The position numbers were made by a program, and so were the translations under genes. Below, piece after piece: positions 1 through 6,125 of a stretch of 16,370 nucleotides of DNA (positions within the stretch are counted from its first letter, which is position 1; the number at the start of each line of letters is the position of its first letter). The notes under the pieces are model-generated. The model saw only the letters and a program-made list of their open reading frames with translations. It was not told where the DNA came from and made no database searches. Source of the stretch: JBBSGC01 sp038254525 (GTDB taxonomy: Bacteria; Actinomycetota; Actinomycetes; Propionibacteriales; Nocardioidaceae); contig JBBSGC010000033.1 in assembly GCA_038254525.1 (NCBI GenBank), positions 1 through 16,370 on the forward strand, in the 5' to 3' direction.

Positions 1-206
1 CCGTCCCCGGGCGGCGGCGGCACGGAATCGGGTGTCTGTGAACGGTTGACCGCGTCCTCGGGAGGAGTACCGAGCGGACCGGACGCGTCGGTCTGATCCA
101 GATCCTCGATGCCACCGACACTCGGATCGAGCCCAGGGCCGGAGTCGACGCCTTGTGGCCGCTCGGCCTGCGTCCCTCTGCCAATCAGCCGGTTCAAGAA
201 TCGCAT
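1..206 (-). CDS. Unknown hydrophilic protein, 3' end outside the window
   Basis: I do not recognise this protein. Reading the minus strand from an ATG at 206, the frame stays open for 68 codons to the window edge. Its ATG shares one base with the stop of the preceding small gene (TGATG), the usual arrangement for translational coupling. A GAGGGA stretch lies about 14 bases upstream, far for a ribosome binding site, so coupling is the more likely way it is translated. The protein begins with a short basic amphipathic stretch (MRFLNRLIGRG). It then becomes acidic and rich in Gly, Pro and Asp, including a PPPP run near the edge, with no membrane segment in the visible part and no Cys. Third codon positions are mostly G or C, as in the clear genes nearby, which supports real coding. 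The visible part looks largely disordered. The missing 3' end could hold a folded domain. Confidence 0.55.
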   Translation of the reverse strand, partial: MRFLNRLIGRGTQAERPQGVDSGPGLDPSVGGIEDLDQTDASGPLGTPPEDAVNRSQTPDSVPPPPGD

Positions 207-412
207 CACTGACCGTCCAATCCCTCGTTGAAGCCATGTGGTCCCGACATGTCGGCGTCCTGCTCGTCCTGGCGTGGGCCGGCGAGCTCGCGGCCGATGT
301 GGTCGCCCACGTCGCGCGGCGCGACGTCTTCCTTGGTGACGCCATGCACGGGCACCTCGGGTGAGTCGTCCTCGTCGGCATGGTCTGCGCCAGGTCTGCT
401 GCGCTGCGTCAT
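206..412 (-). CDS. Unknown small acidic protein (68 aa)
   Basis: This small protein is not recognised. It starts at an ATG (minus strand, 412) and ends with the TGA whose last base is the first base of the next gene's ATG. It has about 17 Asp/Glu against 6 Arg/Lys, several His, no Cys or Trp and no hydrophobic stretch, so it is probably soluble and disordered. Codon third positions are strongly G/C biased. The frame is open further upstream to 571, but that extension runs through the tandem repeat and is less likely to be coding. The ATG at 412 is preferred because a TANNNT box ends 7 bases before it, consistent with a leaderless transcript. A GAGG also lies 3 bases before the ATG, slightly close for a ribosome binding site. 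It forms a two-gene unit with the open frame at 1-206. No function can be assigned. Confidence 0.55.
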   Translation of the reverse strand: MTQRSRPGADHADEDDSPEVPVHGVTKEDVAPRDVGDHIGRELAGPRQDEQDADMSGPHGFNEGLDGQ

Positions 413-419
413 GGACCTC

Positions 420-425
420 ACCGTA
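420..425 (-). promoter_or_regulatory. Candidate -10 box for the small-gene pair
   Basis: The minus strand reads TACGGT here (TANNNT), and the ATG at 412 follows after 7 bases, so transcription would begin at or beside the start codon. The best -35 candidate is CGGTCA, 17 bases upstream inside the first repeat unit, matching TTGACA at only three positions. This is inference from spacing only. Confidence 0.3.
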
Positions 426-434
426 CTCTCGGGC

Positions 435-600
435 CGATCTCGTGACCGCTTGGTCGCCCGCACAACCACAACGTCTCGAGATCCGTGCCGGTCCCGATGC
501 GCCCGCCCGATCTCGTGACCGCTTGGTCCCCCGCACAACCACAATGTCTCGAGACCCGTGCCGGACCCCATGCGCCCGGGCCGATCTCGTGACTGTTTGG
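435..600. repeat. Tandem repeat, about 73 bp, two full copies plus a partial third
   Basis: Copy 1 is 435-507, copy 2 is 508-581, and a partial copy runs 582-600 before the similarity stops. The full copies differ by a handful of substitutions and one inserted base. Each unit begins with GATCTCGTGAC and, after 26 bases, has GTCTCGAGATC (copy 1, 473-483) or GTCTCGAGACC (copy 2, 546-556). These are nearly inverted complements (10 of 11 and 9 of 11 matches), so each unit could form a long stem. A smaller GACC-GCTT-GGTC palindrome sits just inside the left arm. The array fills the 214 bp between the end of the copD-ctaG fusion and the small-gene promoter, where I see no gene. It resembles a dispersed palindromic intergenic repeat, and its hairpins might also end the copC-copD transcript. 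Confidence 0.88.
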
Positions 601-626
601 CTCGGCGACGCCAGCCACCCCAAGGG

Positions 627-2738
627 TCAGCGCCGCTCGTCGGCCCGGCCGCCGCCGACGCCGGTGCGCGGAGCGTTGAGCCGGGCCAGGTAGGCGTTGT
701 AGCGCGCCAGCTCGTCGTCGACGCCCGCGCCCGCGGCCCGGTCGGCGGCCCGGTCGGTCCGGCGCGCCTCCCGCGCGTCGCCGCGGACCCACTGCACGAA
801 CACGGCCACCGCGACGATCACAATCGGCAGCTCCCCCAACGCCCAGGACGCGCCACCAGCGAAGACCTGGTCACCGAGCAGGTCACTCGCGTACGGCCGG
901 TGCAGGGACTGCCAGTAGGAACCGCCGAGCAGGCTGCTCGACGACATCAGCGCGATCGAGAAGAACGCGTGGAACGGCATCACGAAAAGCAGGAGGCCGA
1001 ATCGCCACAGCGGCGCCAGCGTGCGGGGACCGGGGTCAATGCCGACCAGCACGTAGAAGAAAAGTGCACCGATCCCGAGGAAGTGCAGCTCCATCGCGGC
1101 ATGGCCCAAGGGACTCCCCATCAGCCAGCCGAAGAGGCTGGTGAAGTAGACCGCGTAGAGGCTGCCGACGAAGAGCACCGCCGCCGCCACCGGATGGGTG
1201 AGCACCCGCACGACGTGCGAGTGCAGCACGCCCAGCAGCAGCTGTCGAGGTCCCTGCTCGCCGGGGACCCGGGCACCGGGCAGCGTCCGCAGCGCGAGCG
1301 TCACCGGGGCGCCGAGCACCAGCAGGATCGGCGTCACCATCGACAGCAGCATGTGGGCGACCATGTGGGCGCTGAACAGCACGTGGGAGTACTCGCCGAG
1401 GCCGCCGAAGGTCGACCAGCCGAGGACCGCGAGTCCCGCGACCCAAGACGCTGTGCGGCCGGCCGGCCAGCGGTCCCCGCGACGTCGTAGCACCCGTAGC
1501 CCCTGGGCGTACAACGCGAGGCCCATCCCGACCAGCAGCATGCCCAGAGCGTCCGGGAAGAAGCCGAACAGCACGTTGTGCACGCTCGGCGCGGCCGGCA
1601 ACGCCTGACCGAGCAGCTCGGTGACCGGGTCGGTGTAGACCTGACCGGTGCTCGGCGTCGGTGTGCGCGACAGGGCAACGGCCACCGCGATCGTCGCCGC
1701 CATCACGGCGACCTCGACGACCGCGAGGCCCGTAAAGGCGCGTCGGGCACCGACTGCCTGACCTGCGGCGTCGTCCGCGGGCGGGCCCAGCCGGACCAAC
1801 GTCCGCCGACGGTGCAGCAGCCCCAGGCCGCCGAGCGCCACCACCGCAGCCGCCTTGACGATGACCAGCGCTCCGTAGGACGACGTGAACAGGTCTCCCC
1901 ACCCGAGCCGGATCGCCGCGTTGCCGACCCCGGAGACGATGACCACAGCCAGGCACCAGGCAGCCAGCACCGAGTAGCGCCCGACGGCCGCGCCGAGCCG
2001 CCGGCTGCCCCGCACGGCGACCCAGGTGACCCCGACAAGCCCACCGACCCACAGCGAAGCCGCGACGACATGCACCAGCAGGCTCACCACCGCGAAGCCA
2101 TGCGCACCGGACGAGGCGGCGTGGCCGGTGAGCACCGGAGGCGCCAGGGCAACAACCGCAACGAGCAAGACCCAGACCGCCTCACGGGTACGCAGCGTCC
2201 AGCGCACAGCCATGGCGACGACGAACGCGAGACCGGCCTGCCACAGGAGCGCCTTGCCCTGCGGAATCTGCAGCACGGTGCTCAACACCGCAGACGGCCC
2301 GGGAAACGATCGGACCGGCTCGGCCAGGATGTCCGACGCCGTGAAGACCGCCTCGGCGACCGCGGCAGTCGCCCAGGCCAGCGCCGACCAGGCGGCCGCG
2401 CGCGACGCCCGTAGGGCCAGCCCGCTCAAGGTCCCTTCGGGGGAAGGCAGCAGCAGTGTCGCCGTCAGCAGCAGCCCCACGGTGAGCACAGCCGTCAGGT
2501 CAGCCACGGCGCGCAACGCGGGCAGCGCCCACTCGGTGAGCCGGCCGGGCTCGGGCAGGTCGGCCGGCCCCGGCGCGGGCACGCCATGGCCGAGACTCAG
2601 CGCGAGGTAGAGCGCGGTGCCTGTGATCAGCGCGGTGCCGAGCAGCCACCCGGCGACCTCGCTGCGGCGCGGCCAACCGACGGCAACCCCGGCGGATGCG
2701 GGCGGAGCTACGGTGGTGCGGTCAGTACGAGCGCGCAC
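627..2738 (-). CDS. copD: Copper resistance CopD / CtaG-type cytochrome c oxidase assembly fusion protein
   Basis: This is a polytopic inner-membrane protein of about 703 residues. Residues about 60-350 form a CopD-type copper-import/resistance domain with many membrane helices and conserved His in loops (for example the VLTGHAASSGAHG region). Residues about 385-655 form a CtaG-type (caa3_CtaG) domain with the His-rich segment around HVLFSAHMVAHMLL. CopD is linked to periplasmic copper uptake with CopC, and CtaG-family proteins to copper insertion into cytochrome oxidase; such CopD-CtaG fusions occur in actinobacteria. I chose the GTG at 2738, preceded by GGGTGGGA with a 4-base gap, which overlaps the end of copC by 17 bases. 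A GTG at 2765 would add nine unlikely residues. The copC overlap implies coupled translation. No oxidase subunit genes lie nearby. The C-terminal tail is basic and hydrophilic. Confidence 0.9.
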   Translation of the reverse strand: MRARTDRTTVAPPASAGVAVGWPRRSEVAGWLLGTALITGTALYLALSLGHGVPAPGPADLPEPGRLTEWALPALRAVADLTAVLTVGLLLTATLLLPSPEGTLSGLALRASRAAAWSALAWATAAVAEAVFTASDILAEPVRSFPGPSAVLSTVLQIPQGKALLWQAGLAFVVAMAVRWTLRTREAVWVLLVAVVALAPPVLTGHAASSGAHGFAVVSLLVHVVAASLWVGGLVGVTWVAVRGSRRLGAAVGRYSVLAAWCLAVVIVSGVGNAAIRLGWGDLFTSSYGALVIVKAAAVVALGGLGLLHRRRTLVRLGPPADDAAGQAVGARRAFTGLAVVEVAVMAATIAVAVALSRTPTPSTGQVYTDPVTELLGQALPAAPSVHNVLFGFFPDALGMLLVGMGLALYAQGLRVLRRRGDRWPAGRTASWVAGLAVLGWSTFGGLGEYSHVLFSAHMVAHMLLSMVTPILLVLGAPVTLALRTLPGARVPGEQGPRQLLLGVLHSHVVRVLTHPVAAAVLFVGSLYAVYFTSLFGWLMGSPLGHAAMELHFLGIGALFFYVLVGIDPGPRTLAPLWRFGLLLFVMPFHAFFSIALMSSSSLLGGSYWQSLHRPYASDLLGDQVFAGGASWALGELPIVIVAVAVFVQWVRGDAREARRTDRAADRAAGAGVDDELARYNAYLARLNAPRTGVGGGRADERR

Positions 2739-3282
2739 GAAGTCCCACCCGGAGCAGGAAGGCACCGGCCACCAGGGCTAGACCTGCCAGTACTATCTGG
2801 GCGCCGTGCCGGCCCCAGAAGCTGCCGCCGCTGTCGGCAGCCGAGGCGGTGCTCGGCGTGGCACCCAAGGCACCCGCACCCGTGCTGGGCGCGCCGCCGC
2901 TGACCGTGAACGTGAGCTCTCCGGTGACCGGATGCCCGTCGTCTGAGACCACGCGGTAGTCCAGCGTGTACTGCCCGGGTGCACCGGTGCCGGACAGCTG
3001 CTCGGTCACGACGCCACCGTCGATCGTGGGGTCCCCGGCCTGAACCTGGGTGCCGGCCGCGTCTTTGACGACCACGGCTGCGGGAGAGCTGACCGCCTCA
3101 CCGAAGGTCAACGAGACCGAGTCCGCAAGGGTCCGGACGGTCGTGCCGTCCGTCGGGCTCGACCCGATCAGCTCGGCGTGGGCCGCAGCCGGTGCGATGC
3201 CCAGCCAGGCGGAGCCGGCCAGCGCGAGTGCTAGCAGTGCTGCTAGTACGGGTCGCTTGCTGCTGGGGAGCGGGCGTTGCAA
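2722..3282 (-). CDS. copC: CopC-domain periplasmic copper-binding protein with C-terminal anchor
   Basis: The protein has 186 residues. Residues 1-34 are a signal peptide (basic start, hydrophobic core, PAAA before the cut), leaving His35 as the likely mature N-terminus in HAELIGSSPTDG. Free N-terminal His plus Asp and His from a later DxH motif bind Cu(II) in CopC proteins, and here SDDGH gives Asp115 and His117. The beta-sandwich domain ends near residue 128. A short Gly/Ser/Thr/Ala linker and one membrane helix (about 161-180) follow, tethering it to the membrane as in many actinobacterial CopC/YobA proteins. The start is TTG at 3282, preceded by GAAAGG with 7 bases of spacing; no ATG or GTG is available in this frame before an upstream stop at 3318. 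It overlaps copD-ctaG and probably hands copper to it. Confidence 0.9.
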   Translation of the reverse strand: MQRPLPSSKRPVLAALLALALAGSAWLGIAPAAAHAELIGSSPTDGTTVRTLADSVSLTFGEAVSSPAAVVVKDAAGTQVQAGDPTIDGGVVTEQLSGTGAPGQYTLDYRVVSDDGHPVTGELTFTVSGGAPSTGAGALGATPSTASAADSGGSFWGRHGAQIVLAGLALVAGAFLLRVGLRARSY

Positions 3283-3300
3283 GGTCGTGCCTTTCGTGGA

Positions 3301-3326
3301 GTCATGGGCACTGGGTCATGGGCACT
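3301..3326 (-). repeat. Duplicated 12-mer in the copC leader
   Basis: AGTGCCCATGAC (minus strand) occurs at 3326-3315 and again at 3312-3301, a period of 14 bases. Each copy carries TGC CCA TGA in the frame of one of the two short leader frames. It could alternatively be a pair of regulator binding sites. Confidence 0.85.
3302..3319 (-). CDS. Candidate leader peptide 2 (MTQCP)
   Basis: ATG ACC CAG TGC CCA TGA. The ATG overlaps the stop of leader frame 1 (ATGA), and its own stop overlaps a further ATG at 3305 whose frame runs through the copC start out of phase. It ends Cys-Pro-stop like frame 1. Whether it is translated is unknown; the frame is very short and could be a by-product of the duplicated 12-mer. 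Confidence 0.25.
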   Translation of the reverse strand: MTQCP

Positions 3327-3354
3327 CGCGCGGACCGCGCTGCGGTCCGGTCAT
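3316..3354 (-). CDS. Candidate leaderless leader peptide 1 (MTGPQRGPRECP)
   Basis: This is a 12-codon frame ahead of copC. Its ATG at 3354 lies 7 bases after a TATGCT box, so the transcript could begin exactly at this codon. The coding bases for codons 2-8 contain the perfect hairpin at 3331-3349, so a translating ribosome would melt that hairpin. The peptide ends Glu-Cys-Pro-stop. Proline just before a stop is known to slow termination, and Cys is both a thiol-stress reporter and a copper ligand. An ATG at 3366 in the same frame would give 16 residues but lies inside the -10 box. Function as an attenuation or copper-sensing peptide is inference only. Confidence 0.35.
   Translation of the reverse strand: MTGPQRGPRECP
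3331..3349 (-). promoter_or_regulatory. Perfect hairpin in the copC leader / after rsgA
   Basis: CGGACCGC and GCGGTCCG form an 8-bp perfect stem with a 3-base loop, starting 28 bases beyond the rsgA stop and about 50 bases before the copC start. No T-run follows on the minus strand. It could be a T-less terminator for rsgA or a regulatory hairpin of the copC leader. Confidence 0.5.
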
Positions 3355-3361
3355 CGTGTTC

Positions 3362-3367
3362 AGCATA
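3362..3367 (-). promoter_or_regulatory. Candidate -10 box for copC-copD
   Basis: The minus strand reads TATGCT, 7 bases before the ATG of leader frame 1 and about 80 bases before copC. No convincing -35 is visible upstream, where the sequence runs into the end of rsgA. The weak -35 would suit an activated or alternative-sigma promoter. Confidence 0.35.
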
Positions 3368-3376
3368 GGAGTGTCG

Positions 3377-4450
3377 CTAGCTGCGCCGCTGGGCCGCCTG
3401 TCGAGCCGAACGGGTGCGCAGCTTCGCCACCTTGACCTGCTGGCCCCGCAGCCGCTCGTCGCTGCGGGCAGCGATCCACGCCTGCTCACGGCACAGCTTG
3501 CGCCAGCTCAGCAGGCGACGCTGGGCCAGCAGGCCGCCGTCGACAGCCTCCAGCACGGCGCACCCGGGCTCCGACTCGTGCCCACAGTCACTGAAACGGC
3601 AGCCGGCCGCCAGCTCCGCGATGTCGGCGAACGTCGCTGCCAGTCCCTGGCCGGCGTCGACCAACCCCACGCCGCGCAACCCTGGCGTGTCGATGACTGC
3701 CCCACCTCCTGGGAGCAGCACCAGCTCACGGCGCACGGAGGTGTGCCGGCCCCGGCCATCGGCGCGGATCGCCTGCGTGCTGAGCACCTCGGCACCGGCG
3801 AGCGCGTTGGTCAACGACGACTTGCCGGTGCCCGATGAACCGAGCAGCGCCACCGTGCCCGAGCTGCCGATGAGCTCCTCGAGCGCGATCAGGCCCTGAC
3901 CCGTGACGGCGCTGCAGCAGATCACCTGGACGCCGGGCGCGTTCTTGCGTACGTCGCTCGCCACGTCTTCGGCGTCAGCGGCGCGGTCAGCCTTGGTCAG
4001 CAGCACTGCCGGATCCGCGCCGCTGGCCCAGGCCAGTGCCAGCAGCCGCTCGATTCGAGTCAGCACCGGCAGCGCGTCGAGCCCGGCCACGACGGCGACC
4101 ACCGTCATGTTGGCGGCGAGCACCTGGCCGCGGGAGCGCTCGCTCGCCTCGGCGCGCACGAAGCTGGTCCGGCGCGGCAGGACCGCGTCGACTGTCGCCC
4201 GGCCGTCCGGCCATTCGCGCACCGCCACCCAGTCACCCGTGCAGGGGGCGTTCGTCGAGTCTCGCGCGACCGCCGCCAACAGGTCTGCGCCGAGCCCGGC
4301 CCGGACTGGTCCGGTCTCGGCAAGCACGGTGCACACGCCGCGGTCCACCCGGGCGACCCGACCCGGTGTGCCGGCGAACGGTGCGACCTGCGCCGCCCAG
4401 GCGGCGTCCCACCCCAAGCCGGTCAGGTCGATGCGCGGCGATGCTGTCAT
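3377..4450 (-). CDS. rsgA: Ribosome small-subunit-dependent GTPase RsgA
   Basis: RsgA is a circularly permuted GTPase that binds the 30S subunit late in assembly and helps release maturation factors. The 357 residues show the permuted order: G4 TKAD (152-155), G5 around CSAVTG (179-184), then the P-loop GSSGTGKSS (204-212), G2 region GRGRHTS (232-238) and G3 DTPG (254-257). The C-terminal zinc site is complete: Cys284, Cys289, His291, Cys297 (C-x4-C-x-H-x5-C). An OB-like N-terminal domain precedes residue 110. The ATG at 4450 is chosen because the protein start matches the family; GAAGGG lies about 10 bases before it. The frame stays open far upstream, but that part overlaps the permease gene. 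It lies 17 bp after the NodJ-like permease, so it probably shares the exporter transcript. It ends in a basic tail. Confidence 0.95.
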   Translation of the reverse strand: MTASPRIDLTGLGWDAAWAAQVAPFAGTPGRVARVDRGVCTVLAETGPVRAGLGADLLAAVARDSTNAPCTGDWVAVREWPDGRATVDAVLPRRTSFVRAEASERSRGQVLAANMTVVAVVAGLDALPVLTRIERLLALAWASGADPAVLLTKADRAADAEDVASDVRKNAPGVQVICCSAVTGQGLIALEELIGSSGTVALLGSSGTGKSSLTNALAGAEVLSTQAIRADGRGRHTSVRRELVLLPGGGAVIDTPGLRGVGLVDAGQGLAATFADIAELAAGCRFSDCGHESEPGCAVLEAVDGGLLAQRRLLSWRKLCREQAWIAARSDERLRGQQVKVAKLRTRSARQAAQRRS

Positions 4451-4467
4451 CCGGATGGGCCCTTCGG

Positions 4468-5289
4468 CTAGCGGAGCAGGAGGACGCCGAGCCGGTGACC
4501 TGCCACCCGCAGCCCGACCGCGCCCATGACGGCGAGGTAGCCGACCGCGATCAGCAGCTCGGGGCCCAGCCGACCGGTGGTCAGGTCGCGGCAGAGCACC
4601 ACGCCCTGGTAGAGCGGAGTCGCGGACACCACCCACTGGAGCGCCGTCGGATAGGTGGACAGCGGGTAGAACGTGGCCGAGAACAAGAACATCGGGATGA
4701 TCGCGAGCTGGATGTACTCGAAGTCCTGCCACGACTTCATATAGGTGGTCAACGCCATCCCGGCGCCACCGAAGGCGAAGCCGATGAGCATCGCCGCGGG
4801 GACCGTGAGGATCCCCCACCATGATCCGATCAGTCCCAGCGCGGCCATGATCGCCACGAACGCGGTCGAGTAGCAGGTGCCGCGCAGCAGCGCCCAGCTG
4901 ATCTCGCCTGCCGCGATGTCGCCGGGACGTAGCGGCGTGGCCAGCATGGCGTCGTAGAGCTTGGCGTACTTGAAGCGGAAGAAGATGCCGTACGTGGCGT
5001 CGAACAAGGCACCGTTCATGGCCGACGAAGCCAGCATGCCGGGAGCCACGAAGGCGGCATAGCCGATCACCGTGCCGTCGCCGAGCGTGAAGTCACCGAT
5101 CAGGCCGCCGACGCCGATCCCGATCGAGAACAGGTAGAAGACCGGCTCGAGGAATCCGGTCAGGAAGACGATCCAGCTGCGCCGATAGACCAGGAAGTTG
5201 CGTTCGACGACCCGCCGGCTGCCGCGACCCAGCACCGGCAGCACGCGCCGGCTCAGGGTGGACGCCGCAGCGGCAGTCGATGTGGTCAC
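4468..5289 (-). CDS. ABC-2 type exporter permease, NodJ-like
   Basis: This 273-residue permease has a cytoplasmic N-terminus and about six membrane helices. The sequence around FLEPVFYLFSIGIGVG, the AFVAPGMLASSAM segment and the YDAMLATPLRPGDIAAGE coupling region match the NodJ subfamily of ABC-2 permeases, which in rhizobia export Nod factor with NodI. In actinobacteria these are generic exporters, so the substrate is unknown. The GTG at 5289 follows the previous permease stop by 3 bases, so translation is probably coupled. The two permeases are only moderately alike and likely form a heterodimer with one ATPase type. The gene ends 17 bp before rsgA. Confidence 0.88.
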   Translation of the reverse strand: MTTSTAAAASTLSRRVLPVLGRGSRRVVERNFLVYRRSWIVFLTGFLEPVFYLFSIGIGVGGLIGDFTLGDGTVIGYAAFVAPGMLASSAMNGALFDATYGIFFRFKYAKLYDAMLATPLRPGDIAAGEISWALLRGTCYSTAFVAIMAALGLIGSWWGILTVPAAMLIGFAFGGAGMALTTYMKSWQDFEYIQLAIIPMFLFSATFYPLSTYPTALQWVVSATPLYQGVVLCRDLTTGRLGPELLIAVGYLAVMGAVGLRVAGHRLGVLLLR

Positions 5290-5292
5290 GGC

Positions 5293-6123
5293 TCAGCCCT
5301 TCTCGACGAGTCGGCGAGCGAAGAAGTGTCGGGCGAGGAGCCAGCCGCCGCCGATCCAGAGCAGCAGGTAGACCAGGTGTCCCAGCGCCGCCCACCACAA
5401 GACGTGGCCGGTCGTCGCCATCCTGGACAGCTCCACGCCGTGCCACAGGGGGCCGACGTACGCCAGCCAGGTGATCGCTGAGGGAAGCTGGCTGACTGGG
5501 AAGAAGGCGCCCGAGAACAACGACATGGGGATCACGAACAGCCGGTAGACCACGGCGAACCCGTTCTCGCTCTCCAGCCCGGCGCTGAGCGCGAAGCAGG
5601 GTGTGGTGTGCGCCAGGCCGACGAGCACCGCCGTCAAGAGCGCGGCAACGCCTCCGGTGACCGAGGAGACAGCTCCGAACACGGCGATCACGGCGACGAA
5701 GACGGCGCCCGTGGTCGCGATCCGGAAGACGACGAAAAGCAGGTGGGCGTTGAGCACGTCGACGACCCGCAGTGGAGTCGCGAGCTGTGCGAAGTAAGTC
5801 TTGTGCCACTTGATGGCGCCCATCACCGGCCACGTGGACTCACCGATCGCGGTCTGCATGGCCGTGGTCGCGAGCAGGCCGGGGCCGATGTAGGCCAGGT
5901 AGGTGAGACCGCCGAGCGCCCCGCTGGGCGCCTGAGCGTCGACGAACCCGCCCAGCCCTACGCCCATCGCGGTGAGGAACAGCAGCGGGATCAGGAACGA
6001 GGAGATCACCGAGCCGCGCCAGGTGCGCCGGTAGACGGTCACCCAGTAGTCCAGCTGCCTGGAGACCAGCTGCCGGCTGCCGAGCCGTTCGGTCCCGAGC
6101 GGCAAGCCACTCACCGCGCCCAT
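5293..6123 (-). CDS. ABC-2 type exporter permease
   Basis: This is the first of two permeases (276 residues) after the ATPase gene; its ATG lies only 2 bases beyond the ATPase stop. It has an N-terminal cytoplasmic stretch, a first helix around SFLIPLLFLTAMGVGLGG, the LAYIGPGLLATTAMQTA segment and the coupling region around KTYFAQLATPLRVVDV, then four further helices and a basic C-terminus. It shares layout with the following permease (for example the IGPGLLA / VAPGMLA and ATPLR segments), so the pair probably arose by an old duplication and forms a heterodimeric pore. The substrate cannot be told from sequence; lipids, glycolipids and drugs are all exported by relatives. Confidence 0.88.
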   Translation of the reverse strand: MGAVSGLPLGTERLGSRQLVSRQLDYWVTVYRRTWRGSVISSFLIPLLFLTAMGVGLGGFVDAQAPSGALGGLTYLAYIGPGLLATTAMQTAIGESTWPVMGAIKWHKTYFAQLATPLRVVDVLNAHLLFVVFRIATTGAVFVAVIAVFGAVSSVTGGVAALLTAVLVGLAHTTPCFALSAGLESENGFAVVYRLFVIPMSLFSGAFFPVSQLPSAITWLAYVGPLWHGVELSRMATTGHVLWWAALGHLVYLLLWIGGGWLLARHFFARRLVEKG

Positions 6124-6125
6124 GC

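Noticed and set aside
435..600. CRISPR array
   Set aside because: The units are tandem copies of about 73 bp with no unique spacers, and no cas genes are in the window.
361..693. Plus-strand frame of 110 codons across the tandem repeat
   Set aside because: It runs through the non-coding repeat and into the antisense of the CopD-CtaG gene; no ribosome site and no family-like sequence.
4451..4822. N-terminal extension of RsgA through the permease gene
   Set aside because: The extra codons overlap the NodJ-like permease in another frame; family length fits the ATG at 4450.
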